From an uncultured Erysipelotrichaceae bacterium (GTDB taxonomy: Bacteria > Bacillota_I > Bacilli_A > RF39 > UBA660): 64,000 bases of DNA. The stretch is taken from the NCBI GenBank assembly GCA_902780395.1, contig CACZFH010000004.1, positions 1-64,000 of the forward strand, given 5' to 3'. Positions within the stretch are counted from its first letter, which is position 1, and each line of letters begins with the position of its first letter. Position numbers and translations under genes: made by a program. The notes under the pieces are model-generated. The model had not been told where the DNA came from. It made no database searches and was given only the letters and a program-made list of their open reading frames with translations. Positions 6,859 to 16,507 of this stretch are shown one piece after another.

Positions 6859-9108
6859 TACTTCAGGTGTTAATGGAGTCAAATCCTTTTTTTCTTCTTT
6901 TGGCACGTCATGAATAGGGGTAGGTAATGCCGGAATTGGCGATACCAAAGAATTAAGAACATCATCATCAATTGGTTTAATTGGTTCAATATTCTGTACA
7001 GGATTTGGATTTACTATTTCTGGTAAAGATTGATTAATAGTTGGTATCATACTCTTAACAGGCTCTACTGTATTTACTTGATTAACAGGAGATGGACTAG
7101 CAATCAAATTAACCAAAGAAGGAACAACTTGATTTGGTTTATTCTGAGAAGTAGGATTAGTTGGAACTTGTTGTGGAGCATTAGGTGCTTTATTATTTTG
7201 ATTAATTGTAGGAATTATTGGAACAGTAGGAACTGTTTTAGGTACAGTAGAATTATTTGTCTCAGGTGCAGTCACCGGTTTAACGTTATTTACTGTAGTA
7301 GTATTAGCAACAGGAACATTAGAAATAGTAGGAATAACAGTTGGTTTAGGTTCAACATTTTGTGGTTTTTCAGGTTGTACTAATTGTGGTTGTACCGGTT
7401 GTTGTACTGGATGTGGTTGTACAGGCTTTTGCTGAACTGGTTGTATTGGTGGTTTTGGTTGTTCAATAGGCTTAGGTTGTTCCAACTTTGCAGGTTGTGG
7501 TTGAACTGGTTGTTCAACTTTTTTAGCTTGTGTAACTTGCGAAGTTTTTTCTTCTTCAGCCTTTATAGGTTTTGGTGTTGAAGAAGTAGGTATAGAAGCA
7601 TCTTCTTTTTTATCATCTTTTGCTTCTTCTTTCTTTTCTTCTCCTTCTTCTTCTGAATTACCATCATCAGTAGAACTTTCTTCTGGAGCATCTGCAAAAT
7701 CAGCAGCTGAGAAAGCAGGAGCAGATACTAATTTAGAAACATCATTTTCATCATCTTTCTTAATAGAAACATCTAATAAACCATCAGCTTCTTCCACAAC
7801 AGCATCTTCTACAGGAACTGATTCCTTAATTTCAGTAGCCATTTCATTTTCATAGTTATCATCATCTTCATTTTCAATTTCAATTGTACGATATACTTCT
7901 TCAAAAGAAGTCTTTCCTTCTAAACACTTAATTAAAGCATCTTGTAGCATCGTAATAGTACCACCATCATAAACCATTTTAGCTAATTCTTTTTTTTCTA
8001 TTTTTTCATTACTAATAGCAGCACGAATATCATCATTAAGTTCTAATACTTCGTGAACAGCAATACGTCCATGATATCCTTTACGACAATGATCGCAACC
8101 TTTTGGATTGGCATCCCATACATGAGTAACATCCATATTCATATATTTTTTAAATACTTTTTTCTCGTATTTTGTAGTTTCTCTTTGATATTTACAATCT
8201 TGGCAAAGCATTTTTGCAAGTCTCTGAGAAATAATTCCAGATAATGCTGTAGAAAGCAAATATCTTTCAACATCCATATCCAATAAACGTTCAACAGTTG
8301 CTAAAGCATTGTTAGTATGGATAGTAGATAAAACTAAGTGTCCTGTAATAGATGCACGAACAGCAATTTGCGCTGTTTCAGAGTCACGAATCTCACCAAT
8401 AAGAATAACGTTAGGGTCCTGACGCAAAATAGAACGTAAAGCCGCTGCAAAAGTCATTCCAATTTCAGCATTAACTTGTACTTGGTTAATACCTTCAATA
8501 TTCATTTCAATCGGATCTTCAACCGTAATAACATTAGTTTCAGGTTTATTAAGTCCCTGTAAAATAGAATAAGTAGTTGTAGATTTACCAGAACCAGTAG
8601 CACCAGTTGTTAAGATGATACCATTTGGTATTCCCATCATACGTTTTACTTTTTCTAAGTTACTAGGATGGAATCCTAAAGAATCAATTCCCTGTAAACT
8701 ACGTGTATAGTCTAAGATACGGATAACGATTTTTTCTCCTTCATTAAGTGGTAAAGAAGACACACGCATATCTAAATAAGTATCACCAAACATCCCTTTT
8801 ATCGCACCATCTTGTGGTAAACGAGACTCAGTAATATTCATATTTGCTAATAATTTTAAACGAGTAGTTAAATTTCTTTCATAAGCTTTTGGAACGAAAG
8901 TATAATCCTGACAGTCACCATCGATACGGAAACGTACCATCATTCCTTCCTCTCTAGGATCGAAATGAATATCAGATGCATTATGTTTAGATGCAGAAAT
9001 GATGATATAATCTGCTATCTGAGTAATAGGAGTCTTTGCATAATCAAAAGACACCATGAAACTTTCGGTTCCTTTTTGGACACGCTTGACATCAAACTGA
9101 ACCATCAT
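6856..9108 (-). CDS. Type IV pilus/competence-type assembly ATPase with long Pro/Gln-rich tail
   Basis: PilB/GspE/ComGA-family hexameric ATPase that powers pilin polymerisation at the inner face of the membrane. Walker A GATGSGKST is at residues 169-177. The Walker B region (VILIGEIRD) is at about 234-242, and the His-box STIHTNNA is at 261-268. A four-cysteine zinc element has C302, C305, C338 and C341. The N-terminal regulatory domain of PilB/GspE is absent, giving a ComGA-like core of about 390 residues. The last 350 residues are unusual: an acidic stretch, then QPVQPQ-like Pro/Gln/Val-rich sequence, probably disordered. The gene is divergent from two prepilin-like genes. The start follows AAAGGGG. 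No pilC or pilD gene lies in the window. Confidence 0.88.
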   Translation of the reverse strand: MMVQFDVKRVQKGTESFMVSFDYAKTPITQIADYIIISASKHNASDIHFDPREEGMMVRFRIDGDCQDYTFVPKAYERNLTTRLKLLANMNITESRLPQDGAIKGMFGDTYLDMRVSSLPLNEGEKIVIRILDYTRSLQGIDSLGFHPSNLEKVKRMMGIPNGIILTTGATGSGKSTTTYSILQGLNKPETNVITVEDPIEMNIEGINQVQVNAEIGMTFAAALRSILRQDPNVILIGEIRDSETAQIAVRASITGHLVLSTIHTNNALATVERLLDMDVERYLLSTALSGIISQRLAKMLCQDCKYQRETTKYEKKVFKKYMNMDVTHVWDANPKGCDHCRKGYHGRIAVHEVLELNDDIRAAISNEKIEKKELAKMVYDGGTITMLQDALIKCLEGKTSFEEVYRTIEIENEDDDNYENEMATEIKESVPVEDAVVEEADGLLDVSIKKDDENDVSKLVSAPAFSAADFADAPEESSTDDGNSEEEGEEKKEEAKDDKKEDASIPTSSTPKPIKAEEEKTSQVTQAKKVEQPVQPQPAKLEQPKPIEQPKPPIQPVQQKPVQPHPVQQPVQPQLVQPEKPQNVEPKPTVIPTISNVPVANTTTVNNVKPVTAPETNNSTVPKTVPTVPIIPTINQNNKAPNAPQQVPTNPTSQNKPNQVVPSLVNLIASPSPVNQVNTVEPVKSMIPTINQSLPEIVNPNPVQNIEPIKPIDDDVLNSLVSPIPALPTPIHDVPKEEKKDLTPLTPEV

Positions 9109-9156
9109 TTCAACCCCTTTGTCTACTTTTCTATGGTAATTTACTATAAAGTATTA

Positions 9157-9162
9157 TATAAT
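9157..9162 (+). promoter_or_regulatory. -10 element for the first prepilin-like gene
   Basis: TATAAT lies 36 nt upstream of the ATG at 9199 in the divergent intergenic region; no good -35 is evident. Confidence 0.4.
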
Positions 9163-9198
9163 AGATTTAACAGAATAGCAAGGAATGTGATAAGAAAA

Positions 9199-11394
9199 AT
9201 GAAAAAAAATAAATTGAATAATAAAGGTTTTATCTTAGCAGAGACACTTGTAGTAACGGTTTTTTTAATGATTTTATTCTCAATGCTTTACAGTAATTTT
9301 TATCCATTAATTGGAGAGTATGAGAAAAGAGAAAATTATGATACAGTAGATGGAAAATACTCTGCTTTTTGGTTAAAAAGAATGATTGAAGACAAATCAT
9401 ATGCTTTATTAGCCGATAATAACAGTATTCTAAATTTTGACTCAAGAGGATATGTACGATTTAGATGTAGCGATGTGTCAGAAGAAGATGATAAAAGAGC
9501 TACTTGCATAAACTTAGTTAAATCAATGCAAATAGAAGGTTGTGATAAAAAAGGTGATAATTGTGAAATCTATATTACAAAATATCGTATTGGAGACGAA
9601 TCAGAAGAAGTATCTAATTTTAAAAAAACAGTAAAGAATAATTTAAAAAAATACGAAGAAAACTGTTTTTCTAATAAATGTCAACAAAAGTATATTTCTA
9701 ATTGTATTAATGAAAAGGGATTAACTGAATCCGAATGTTTAGAAGAAGCTGAAAAAAAAGTATTTAGAAGTAGCTTCCAAGATTATGTAGATTCATTACC
9801 TGATTATAAAATTGATTCTTTAAATGGAGCAGAATATAGGGTGATTGCTGAATTCCATAATAGAAAAGATAATAATAATTATTTTTCTTATTCAACTATA
9901 GAAGTGAATAGGGGATTTGTTCCAACAACAACAACATCTTCTAATATGCACACTGTTAGTATTAAATATAATGCCAATGGTGGTAAGTTTAAGGATGAAC
10001 ATGGAGAGGATTACTCTATGTCAGGAAATATTATATTAAAAGACGGAACAAGCACAATCCATGTTTTATTAGGAGGAAGAAAATTACCAGATGATGGTTT
10101 ACTAAATTATAATGATGCCACTAATATTAATCTAGAAAGATTGGGATATTATATTGAAGCAGGAAAAGAATGGAATACCAAAAGTGATGGAACAGGTATA
10201 GATTTTAATCAGGATAATCCATACGAAGCAGAAGCATTTTGTCCAGATTTAAGTAGTGGAAATTGTGTAATTACGTTATATGCTAATTGGAAACCAGAAA
10301 CCTATTCCATAACTTATGATGCTAATGGAGGAACGATTCCCGATAATCCTACTTCTTACACAATTGAAACAGAGACATTTACGTTAAATAGTCCAACAAG
10401 TGATGAATTTATTGGATGGACTGGTAGTAATGGAACAGAACTTCAAAAAACAGTCAAGATAAATAAAGGATCTGTTGGAAATATGACATTTAAAGCTAAC
10501 TGGATGAGTAAAGGACCATTTATAAATAACGAAAATCCACCAGAAATATTCCAAACTTTAGCGGCTGCTTTAGATGGAACAACAAGCGGTTATATAATAT
10601 CTTTGAATTATGATTTTACCGATAGTTCAACACCAACATCGTCAAAAAACGTAACATTAGATTTAAATGGACATATCTTAACTACCAAAAAACTTCTAGC
10701 AATTACGGGAGGAACCATGAATTTAAAGAATGGAATTTTACAAAATGCTACTACTGACAGAACCATCGAAGTAAGGGCTGGAACTCTAAATATTGGAACA
10801 AGTGGTGATAATACAACTATAACTGAAGTAATTAATAAAAAAGCCCAAACACAAGAGAACCAAAATAGTTGTACGATTTATATAAAATCAGGGGCTACTA
10901 CAAATATAGAAGGAGATAAAGTTACAGTAAAAGCTGGTATGGGTAGCTCATCTAGATATGCCAAAACTATTCAAAATGCGGGGAAATTAACTTTTAAAAG
11001 TGGTAAAATTATTGCTGATGCCCAAATTGGAAATGGAGCCACAGCAGTAAATACAACAGGTACTTTTACCATGACAGGAGGATATATTTATTCTTCAAAA
11101 TTAGCTAACCAACGTTGTGGAGTATGTGTTAATGGTGGAACAACTAGAGTTACAGGTGGAACAATAGAAGTAAGTGGTAGAACTTCAAAAACTGGTTTAG
11201 ATGGAGGAGCTCTAGATAGAGTAGTTTCTAATTGTTGTACTTATGTCGGAAAAAGTGTTACACTAAAATGTACTGGAACCAAAAGATGCCTATATGGAAA
11301 CAATAATTATTTATATAAAGAAAGTGGTGGGCCAAACATAATAGCATCTGATGTTGAGAATAAAGATACAGGTACTAAAGTTGGATCATGTTAA
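9199..11394 (+). CDS. Giant prepilin-like protein with InlB-type repeats and beta-helix
   Basis: The N-terminus is a class III (type IV) prepilin signal: basic leader, K-G then FILAE, with Glu at position +5 of the mature protein and a hydrophobic helix. The body is not pilin-sized (731 residues). Residues about 250-440 contain two Listeria-Bacteroides/InlB B-like repeats (YNANGG, YDANGG, xANW). Residues about 455-690 have the periodic T-L-x-L-N-G / G-T-x-N-I pattern of a right-handed beta-helix. There are many Cys pairs. I start it at 9199 because GTGAT at 9187-9191 serves as ribosome site; the frame is open further upstream into the divergent gene. It is probably a surface-displayed pilus subunit or tip adhesin assembled by the neighbouring ATPase. 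Confidence 0.8.
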   Translation: MKKNKLNNKGFILAETLVVTVFLMILFSMLYSNFYPLIGEYEKRENYDTVDGKYSAFWLKRMIEDKSYALLADNNSILNFDSRGYVRFRCSDVSEEDDKRATCINLVKSMQIEGCDKKGDNCEIYITKYRIGDESEEVSNFKKTVKNNLKKYEENCFSNKCQQKYISNCINEKGLTESECLEEAEKKVFRSSFQDYVDSLPDYKIDSLNGAEYRVIAEFHNRKDNNNYFSYSTIEVNRGFVPTTTTSSNMHTVSIKYNANGGKFKDEHGEDYSMSGNIILKDGTSTIHVLLGGRKLPDDGLLNYNDATNINLERLGYYIEAGKEWNTKSDGTGIDFNQDNPYEAEAFCPDLSSGNCVITLYANWKPETYSITYDANGGTIPDNPTSYTIETETFTLNSPTSDEFIGWTGSNGTELQKTVKINKGSVGNMTFKANWMSKGPFINNENPPEIFQTLAAALDGTTSGYIISLNYDFTDSSTPTSSKNVTLDLNGHILTTKKLLAITGGTMNLKNGILQNATTDRTIEVRAGTLNIGTSGDNTTITEVINKKAQTQENQNSCTIYIKSGATTNIEGDKVTVKAGMGSSSRYAKTIQNAGKLTFKSGKIIADAQIGNGATAVNTTGTFTMTGGYIYSSKLANQRCGVCVNGGTTRVTGGTIEVSGRTSKTGLDGGALDRVVSNCCTYVGKSVTLKCTGTKRCLYGNNNYLYKESGGPNIIASDVENKDTGTKVGSC

Positions 11395-11420
11395 GAGAAA
11401 AGAAAAACTTTTCTCTTTTT
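11393..11420 (+). terminator. Intrinsic terminator
   Basis: The stem AAGAGAAAAG / CTTTTCTCTT with an AAAAA loop and a T-tract begins at the stop codon. Confidence 0.8.
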
Positions 11421-11441
11421 GTTTTCATTATGAAAAAAAAT

Positions 11442-11450
11442 TGATATAAT
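11442..11450 (+). promoter_or_regulatory. Extended -10 promoter element
   Basis: TGATATAAT lies 27 nt before the next ATG and matches the extended -10 motif seen before many genes in this window. Confidence 0.6.
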
Positions 11451-11477
11451 GATAATGAATAATCGAGGAGAATAATT

Positions 11478-14003
11478 ATGAAGAAGTTAAATAATAAGGG
11501 TATTACAACAATAGAAGTACTTATCTGCTTTGTATTAGTAGTTATTATTACAGTATCTATGTTTGCAACTGTATCATCCTATAATAACAAAAGAAATGAA
11601 GAAAGAAATAAGGAAGAAATAATTGTTTATAAGGAAACAATAACTAAAGAAATACAAGATGATTTTATTAAAATTGGTTTAATAAATGCTGATTATAATA
11701 AGGAAACAAGTGATGATAAAACAACTACATATTCCATAGATTGTACCTTAAAAGATGGAACTCAAAGAAGATTAGAAATAATTCAAAGATTTACAAAATC
11801 TACATATCACCCAGGTGGAACAGAAGAAGCTGATGATTATTATATGATTAAGTATGGAAAACCTGATGATATGATTGAATACCCAATTCCAGATTTAGGT
11901 TCTTTTAAAAATAAAGAGACTAATAAGACTGTTAAAGATTTAAGTATTAATAATGTCCTAATCAAGATTACTGATGATAGTATTTTATCGATATATATTG
12001 GTTTTTATCACCCAGAGTTAACCACTAAATTTGCCATTAATATTGTATCTCCAATTAACTATGTATTTAGTCCATCTGGACAAGAAATTGACACCTCTAT
12101 GAGATGTCCAACGATTATCGTTAAAGATGGTGATACAGTATTAGGAAGTAATGTAACAACAACTGCCGAGAAACTTGACATTGACTTTGATTTTGATAGT
12201 TCAATCAAAGAGTGGGATTTTCTTACTGATGATGACGGAAATGAACCAGGAGCAACTTATGTAGAATCTGGAGGAATAAGATATCGATTATGGAATCACT
12301 ATGATACGGAAACTACTACCACAGAAAATCTTACTGCAGAAGGAAATAGAAGAATTTTATTATATATTTATAATCAAATGGGAGATGTTAAAGAATGTTC
12401 TTATGGACCATATAATATCGATCGTTCTCCTCCTGCTTGTCCAACTATTAGTTCGGTAACTTCTGATAATAATACCTATACACCAAATACATGGACAAAT
12501 AAGAATATTACATTAAATTATTCTTTTGATCCAGACACAGAAAGCTGGGATTATCAAACCGGACTTATGAATCAAACTACTTTATCAAATGTAGTAAAAA
12601 ATAATCCAACTGTAACAAGTACCTCTTTCACAACGGATGGAGCTCATCGTGTAGTAGCAACAGTAAGAGATGAAATAGGCAATTCACAAGTATGTGAATA
12701 TTCGGGCTATTTAATAGATAAGACAGCTCCAGAATGTCCAACTACAACAGCCAGTATTTCGACAGGTGCTTATACAACAAATACCTATACGAATCAAAAT
12801 ATTAATTTAACATTTAATTTCCCAGGTGATGTAGCAAATTGGGATTGGGCTACTTCTTTAAATAATGGTAGTTGGACTACTCAAGCGACTAATTTACCAC
12901 CATCTAATAATACCAAGCTATTAACTGAAGAAGGAAATAATCGTGGAAAAATAATAGTTAGAGATGAAGTAGGAAACGAAAAAGAGTGTGTTGTTTCAGG
13001 TTACCTAATTGATAAAACAGCACCTAAAATAACTAGTATTAAGTATAAATATAGGTCTTCGATTTTTGGAACAGATGGTAAATGCCAATTAACACCAGGT
13101 GGTACTGACTGTGAAAATAATATTATTACTGACACTTCCTATGGTGGTAATAATAGAATAGAAATAAAAAGTGAAAAGGCTGCAACCTGTTTAGCATATG
13201 TAAAAAATGGTTATACAAATTCCTCAAATTGTACACCAAAGTGGACAGATCCAACAACAATAACTAAAAATGGAAATACTTCTAAAATAGGAACAATTTA
13301 CTCTATTACAGGTGGTGGGGGAGCTGTAATACTAGATCCTAGTAGTTTACAATTTACAGAAGCAAATTTAGACAAAGTTTCCATTATGATTTATTATTAT
13401 GATGGAATAAGTGAATCGTTTGCAACATCTAATAGTAATATATACTACCAAAAAAATGCATCTTATCCATCGGGAAATCCTACATCAGTACCAGCAAAAG
13501 CAGTTGCCGCTAGCAATACAGGGGAAACATTTAAAATAGTTGTAACAGATGCTGCAGGTAATTCTAACAGTTGGATAATACAATTTTATTTTACAGGGCA
13601 AGGAATGTTTAAAGATCCAACCTCAGGTAAATTCTTTTGGAAATACATTCAATATGGTGGAACTACGTTTAAGACTGGTTGGGCTAAGCATTACTATTTA
13701 AGACCGAGTGCTTCTCCTAAAGAATACCGAAATCAATGGGCCTATTATTCTGATGCTGGACATGTACTTCCAAGCTTATTAGGTTCATGTCCAAACCATG
13801 GTTGTTTATATCAAGGATGGCTTAAAGATGGCAGCAATTACTTTTATCTAAACTATAACGCAGTAAGTACAGATGATTTACCTGCAGGATACATGGCATC
13901 TAATCGTAGTATAACTGCATGTACAAATAATGACTGGAATAATAGCAATTGTAATAAAACAACAAGATGGTGCGATACAAATGGCTATTGTACTACATCC
14001 TAA
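11478..14003 (+). CDS. Giant prepilin-like protein with Ig-like repeats and CW-binding-like tail
   Basis: The prepilin signal has cleavage expected after NNKG, before ITTIE (Glu +5), then a hydrophobic helix to about residue 30. The 841-residue protein then shows at least three related modules of roughly 90-100 residues. Each has a W-(D/E)-x-x-T block and ends in YLIDKTAPxxP or the close YNIDRSPPACP, typical of bacterial Ig-like domains. The C-terminal 130 residues contain GWLKDGSNYFYLN, resembling choline/cell-wall-binding repeats, and end in a Cys-rich segment. A good GAGGAG site precedes the ATG. With the preceding gene and pilB it forms a pilus-like adhesin locus. Wall binding is inferred from repeat similarity only. 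Confidence 0.8.
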   Translation: MKKLNNKGITTIEVLICFVLVVIITVSMFATVSSYNNKRNEERNKEEIIVYKETITKEIQDDFIKIGLINADYNKETSDDKTTTYSIDCTLKDGTQRRLEIIQRFTKSTYHPGGTEEADDYYMIKYGKPDDMIEYPIPDLGSFKNKETNKTVKDLSINNVLIKITDDSILSIYIGFYHPELTTKFAINIVSPINYVFSPSGQEIDTSMRCPTIIVKDGDTVLGSNVTTTAEKLDIDFDFDSSIKEWDFLTDDDGNEPGATYVESGGIRYRLWNHYDTETTTTENLTAEGNRRILLYIYNQMGDVKECSYGPYNIDRSPPACPTISSVTSDNNTYTPNTWTNKNITLNYSFDPDTESWDYQTGLMNQTTLSNVVKNNPTVTSTSFTTDGAHRVVATVRDEIGNSQVCEYSGYLIDKTAPECPTTTASISTGAYTTNTYTNQNINLTFNFPGDVANWDWATSLNNGSWTTQATNLPPSNNTKLLTEEGNNRGKIIVRDEVGNEKECVVSGYLIDKTAPKITSIKYKYRSSIFGTDGKCQLTPGGTDCENNIITDTSYGGNNRIEIKSEKAATCLAYVKNGYTNSSNCTPKWTDPTTITKNGNTSKIGTIYSITGGGGAVILDPSSLQFTEANLDKVSIMIYYYDGISESFATSNSNIYYQKNASYPSGNPTSVPAKAVAASNTGETFKIVVTDAAGNSNSWIIQFYFTGQGMFKDPTSGKFFWKYIQYGGTTFKTGWAKHYYLRPSASPKEYRNQWAYYSDAGHVLPSLLGSCPNHGCLYQGWLKDGSNYFYLNYNAVSTDDLPAGYMASNRSITACTNNDWNNSNCNKTTRWCDTNGYCTTS

Positions 14004-14015
14004 ATTACAATAAGG

Positions 14016-14044
14016 AAAAGAGAATCAAGAAGATTCTCTTTTTG
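14016..14044 (+). terminator. Intrinsic terminator
   Basis: The stem AAGAGAATC / GATTCTCTT with an AAGAA loop is followed by T5. Confidence 0.85.
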
Positions 14045-14094
14045 TCTATAAAATGACAAATTATTTAGTTTTCTTTCATAAGATATAAATTCTT

Positions 14095-14103
14095 TGTTAT
14101 AAT
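14095..14103 (+). promoter_or_regulatory. Extended -10 promoter element
   Basis: TGTTATAAT lies 16 nt before the protease start codon at 14120; a weak TTTCAT is 18 nt upstream of the TATAAT. Confidence 0.6.
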
Positions 14104-14119
14104 GATAATAGGTGATAAG

Positions 14120-15133
14120 ATGAAGAAGTATTTAACAGAACTGAAAGACCTCATCAAAGAAGAGTATAAATTCTACTTATGCATGATAATCTTATTTATA
14201 ATCTTAATATTTCCTGTAAACTATTACATTGTAGTAGGAGGCGGTATAAGTGATATTTCTTCTAGGATTCAAGTAGAACAAGCTTATCAAAGTAAAGGTA
14301 GTTTTAATATTAGTTATGTTACAGAATTAGATGGTACTGTAGCAACCTATCTATTAAGTTATCTAATTCCTAAATGGGAACGAGAAAGTGTAAATGATTA
14401 TAAGTTTACTGATAATGAAACTCTTAATGACATTCAATTCCGTAATGAATTAGATTTAAAAACAGCTAATTCAACAGCTATCTACTGGGCCTATACTTTA
14501 GCAAACAAAGAAATAAAAGAAGTAAAAAAAGATCTATATGTAATTGCTAGGACAAAAGAAATATCTTCTTCACTAAAAGTAGGAGATATAATTCTAAGTA
14601 TGGATAATAATTCTTTTGATTCTTTAGAAGACTATCGAAACTATATAAATGAAAAAGAAATAGGGGATGAGATTACTGTAAAAATAAAAAGAAAAGGTAA
14701 AGAAAGAGAAGAAAAAGTAACTATTCAATCACTAAATGATAAAAAGGTAATTGGAGTTCTTTTACAATATGTCAAAGAATATGAAACTACTCCAACTATA
14801 AAAGTAAAATTTAAAAAAGATGAATCAGGTCCATCAGGAGGCTTAATATCTACTTTAGAAATCTATAATCAATTAACAAAAAAAGATATAACTAATGGTT
14901 TAAAAATAGCTGGAACAGGAACAATTGAAGAAGATGGAACTATTGGTAATATAGGAGGAATTACTTATAAAATACTGGGAGCTGAATCATCTCATGCTGA
15001 TTATTTTCTAGCACCTAGTGGTAATAATTATAAAGAAGCTCTAAAATATAAGAAAAAAAAGAACTTAAAAATTAAAATTATCGAAGCTAAATCAATAAAA
15101 GATGTTCTTAAGAAACTGGAGGAATTAACATGA
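14120..15133 (+). CDS. YlbL-like membrane-anchored PDZ/Lon-fold serine protease
   Basis: A 337-residue protein with one N-terminal transmembrane segment (about residues 17-40). A PDZ-like domain (about 140-210; LKVGDIILSMD) and a C-terminal Lon-type proteolytic domain follow. The catalytic Ser lies in GPSGGL near residue 245 and the partner Lys in GGITYK near 285, the S16 Ser-Lys dyad. Order and length match B. subtilis YlbL, a membrane-anchored protease. The active site should face outside. The start is placed at the ATG following GGTGAT rather than at 14102, which lies inside the promoter. It overlaps the next gene by 4 nt (ATGA). Confidence 0.85.
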   Translation: MKKYLTELKDLIKEEYKFYLCMIILFIILIFPVNYYIVVGGGISDISSRIQVEQAYQSKGSFNISYVTELDGTVATYLLSYLIPKWERESVNDYKFTDNETLNDIQFRNELDLKTANSTAIYWAYTLANKEIKEVKKDLYVIARTKEISSSLKVGDIILSMDNNSFDSLEDYRNYINEKEIGDEITVKIKRKGKEREEKVTIQSLNDKKVIGVLLQYVKEYETTPTIKVKFKKDESGPSGGLISTLEIYNQLTKKDITNGLKIAGTGTIEEDGTIGNIGGITYKILGAESSHADYFLAPSGNNYKEALKYKKKKNLKIKIIEAKSIKDVLKKLEELT

Positions 15134-15672
15134 AAATAGGAATAGATTTAGATGATACTATATGTCGAACAACTGAAATTGTTCATAAGAAATTAGAGGA
15201 GTATGCTGAAAACATTAATTTAAATCCTCTAGATATTATGAATGATGAAAGTCTAAAAGAAGAATTTTTTCAAAAAGAATTAAAAGAAGCATATAAAGAA
15301 GTAGAAATAAAAAGAGAAGCAAAAGAAGTAATTAGAAGACTAAGAAATAAAGGAAATAAAATATATATTATTACTTCCAGAAGTGATAATTATCATGGAA
15401 TAGATTTTACTCAGATTACCAAAGATTGGTTTCAAAAACAAAACTTAGAAGTAGATGAAATGATATTCTCTGTCGATGGAGAAAACAAAGCTAAAGCTTG
15501 CAAAGAGTATCAAATTGACTTAATGATTGAAGATAATCCATATAATTTTAAAAAGATAAGAGAATTAGGAATAAATTGTATCTTATATGATGATCGAGGA
15601 AAATTTGATTTAAAACAAGATTATTATACAAGTTGGTTAGAAATAGAAAAGTATATTGAAAGGAATCATTAA
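15130..15672 (+). CDS. HAD-family 5'-nucleotidase-like protein
   Basis: A 180-residue haloacid-dehalogenase protein. Motif I is IDLDDTI (residues 4-10, nucleophile Asp followed by D-D-T). Motif II is the Ser/Thr-R region IITSRS (about 75-80), followed by a Lys near K120, and motif III is IEDNP (about 138-142). The cap and size fit the 5'(3')-deoxyribonucleotidase / YqfW-YorS group, which dephosphorylates nucleotides in the cytoplasm; the substrate is not decided by sequence. It is translationally coupled to the upstream protease gene (4-nt overlap). Confidence 0.7.
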   Translation: MKIGIDLDDTICRTTEIVHKKLEEYAENINLNPLDIMNDESLKEEFFQKELKEAYKEVEIKREAKEVIRRLRNKGNKIYIITSRSDNYHGIDFTQITKDWFQKQNLEVDEMIFSVDGENKAKACKEYQIDLMIEDNPYNFKKIRELGINCILYDDRGKFDLKQDYYTSWLEIEKYIERNH

Positions 15673-15673
15673 T

Positions 15674-16492
15674 ATGAAAAAGAAATTATTATTATTAATA
15701 CTATTAATTATAGGAGTAACAATCCCTGCAAAAGCAGCAAATTATGCTATAAAGGAACTAATACCAGTAAATATAGAAACTACGATAGTAACTAATCATT
15801 TTAGTTATAAAAGCTTTAAATATGATGATAATCATGAAGCTGGAGATACTCTTCATGATAACGCTATAGTTTTTACTGGAATTAAAAATTTAACAGATGA
15901 GGAAAAACCAATTACTATTAGTATTGGACTATTTGATGAAAATAAAAAAAATATTGGTACAATCCATCACTGTACCAATAAAGAAGATGAAGAGCAAGAA
16001 ACATTAATGTTAGCTAGTAAAGAAGAAATAGCATATAAAATACCAATAGAAAAAAAATACTTAAAAGAAGGAACTACCGTAAGAGACATCAAGTACATTG
16101 CCGTATTATCTGATAATATAAATTGTCACACTGGTGGCAGTGATGAGTACCTTGGGCAAACAGTTGAAGAGATTGGCATGTTTAAAAATACTAGCATTGA
16201 TGATGATAGTAAAATGTTTATCTACATTATGTTAGGAGTAGGAGCTTTAGTATTACTATTATTCTTATGGCGCTTTGTCTTTACATCCTATTATGATAAT
16301 ATGGATGGAAATGATGTAAGACAAGGATATAAACAATATAATAAGGATTTAAAAAGAGAAAGAGAAAAAGAAGCCAAACTACATCCACCAGTTCCAAAAG
16401 AAGTAGTAAGAGAAAAAACGGATAAAGTACTAGAAGAAGAAAGACAAGCTAGTCAAGGAGGACCAACTGATCTACATAATATGTACAAATAA
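15674..16492 (+). CDS. Secreted/membrane protein of unknown function
   Basis: A 272-residue protein. A signal peptide (about 1-22, ending in AKA) precedes an extracellular domain of about 165 residues with few Cys. One transmembrane helix lies at about 180-200 (MLGVGALVLLLFLW), and a charged cytoplasmic tail of about 70 residues is rich in Lys/Glu. The ATG is 1 nt after the previous stop, with AAGGAA inside that gene. I do not recognise the family. Its placement suggests one operon with the YlbL-like protease and nucleotidase genes. Confidence 0.7.
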   Translation: MKKKLLLLILLIIGVTIPAKAANYAIKELIPVNIETTIVTNHFSYKSFKYDDNHEAGDTLHDNAIVFTGIKNLTDEEKPITISIGLFDENKKNIGTIHHCTNKEDEEQETLMLASKEEIAYKIPIEKKYLKEGTTVRDIKYIAVLSDNINCHTGGSDEYLGQTVEEIGMFKNTSIDDDSKMFIYIMLGVGALVLLLFLWRFVFTSYYDNMDGNDVRQGYKQYNKDLKREREKEAKLHPPVPKEVVREKTDKVLEEERQASQGGPTDLHNMYK

Positions 16493-16507
16493 AAAATGGT
16501 GATATAA

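Noticed and set aside
7030-7581. Plus-strand Trp/Arg/Leu-rich frames opposite the pilus ATPase
   Set aside because: They are shadows of the Pro/Gln-rich tail, without ribosome sites or a plausible composition.
8965-9198. N-terminal extension of the first prepilin-like protein
   Set aside because: It overlaps the divergent ATPase gene and would place the prepilin signal in the middle of the protein; ATG 9199 has a GTGAT site.
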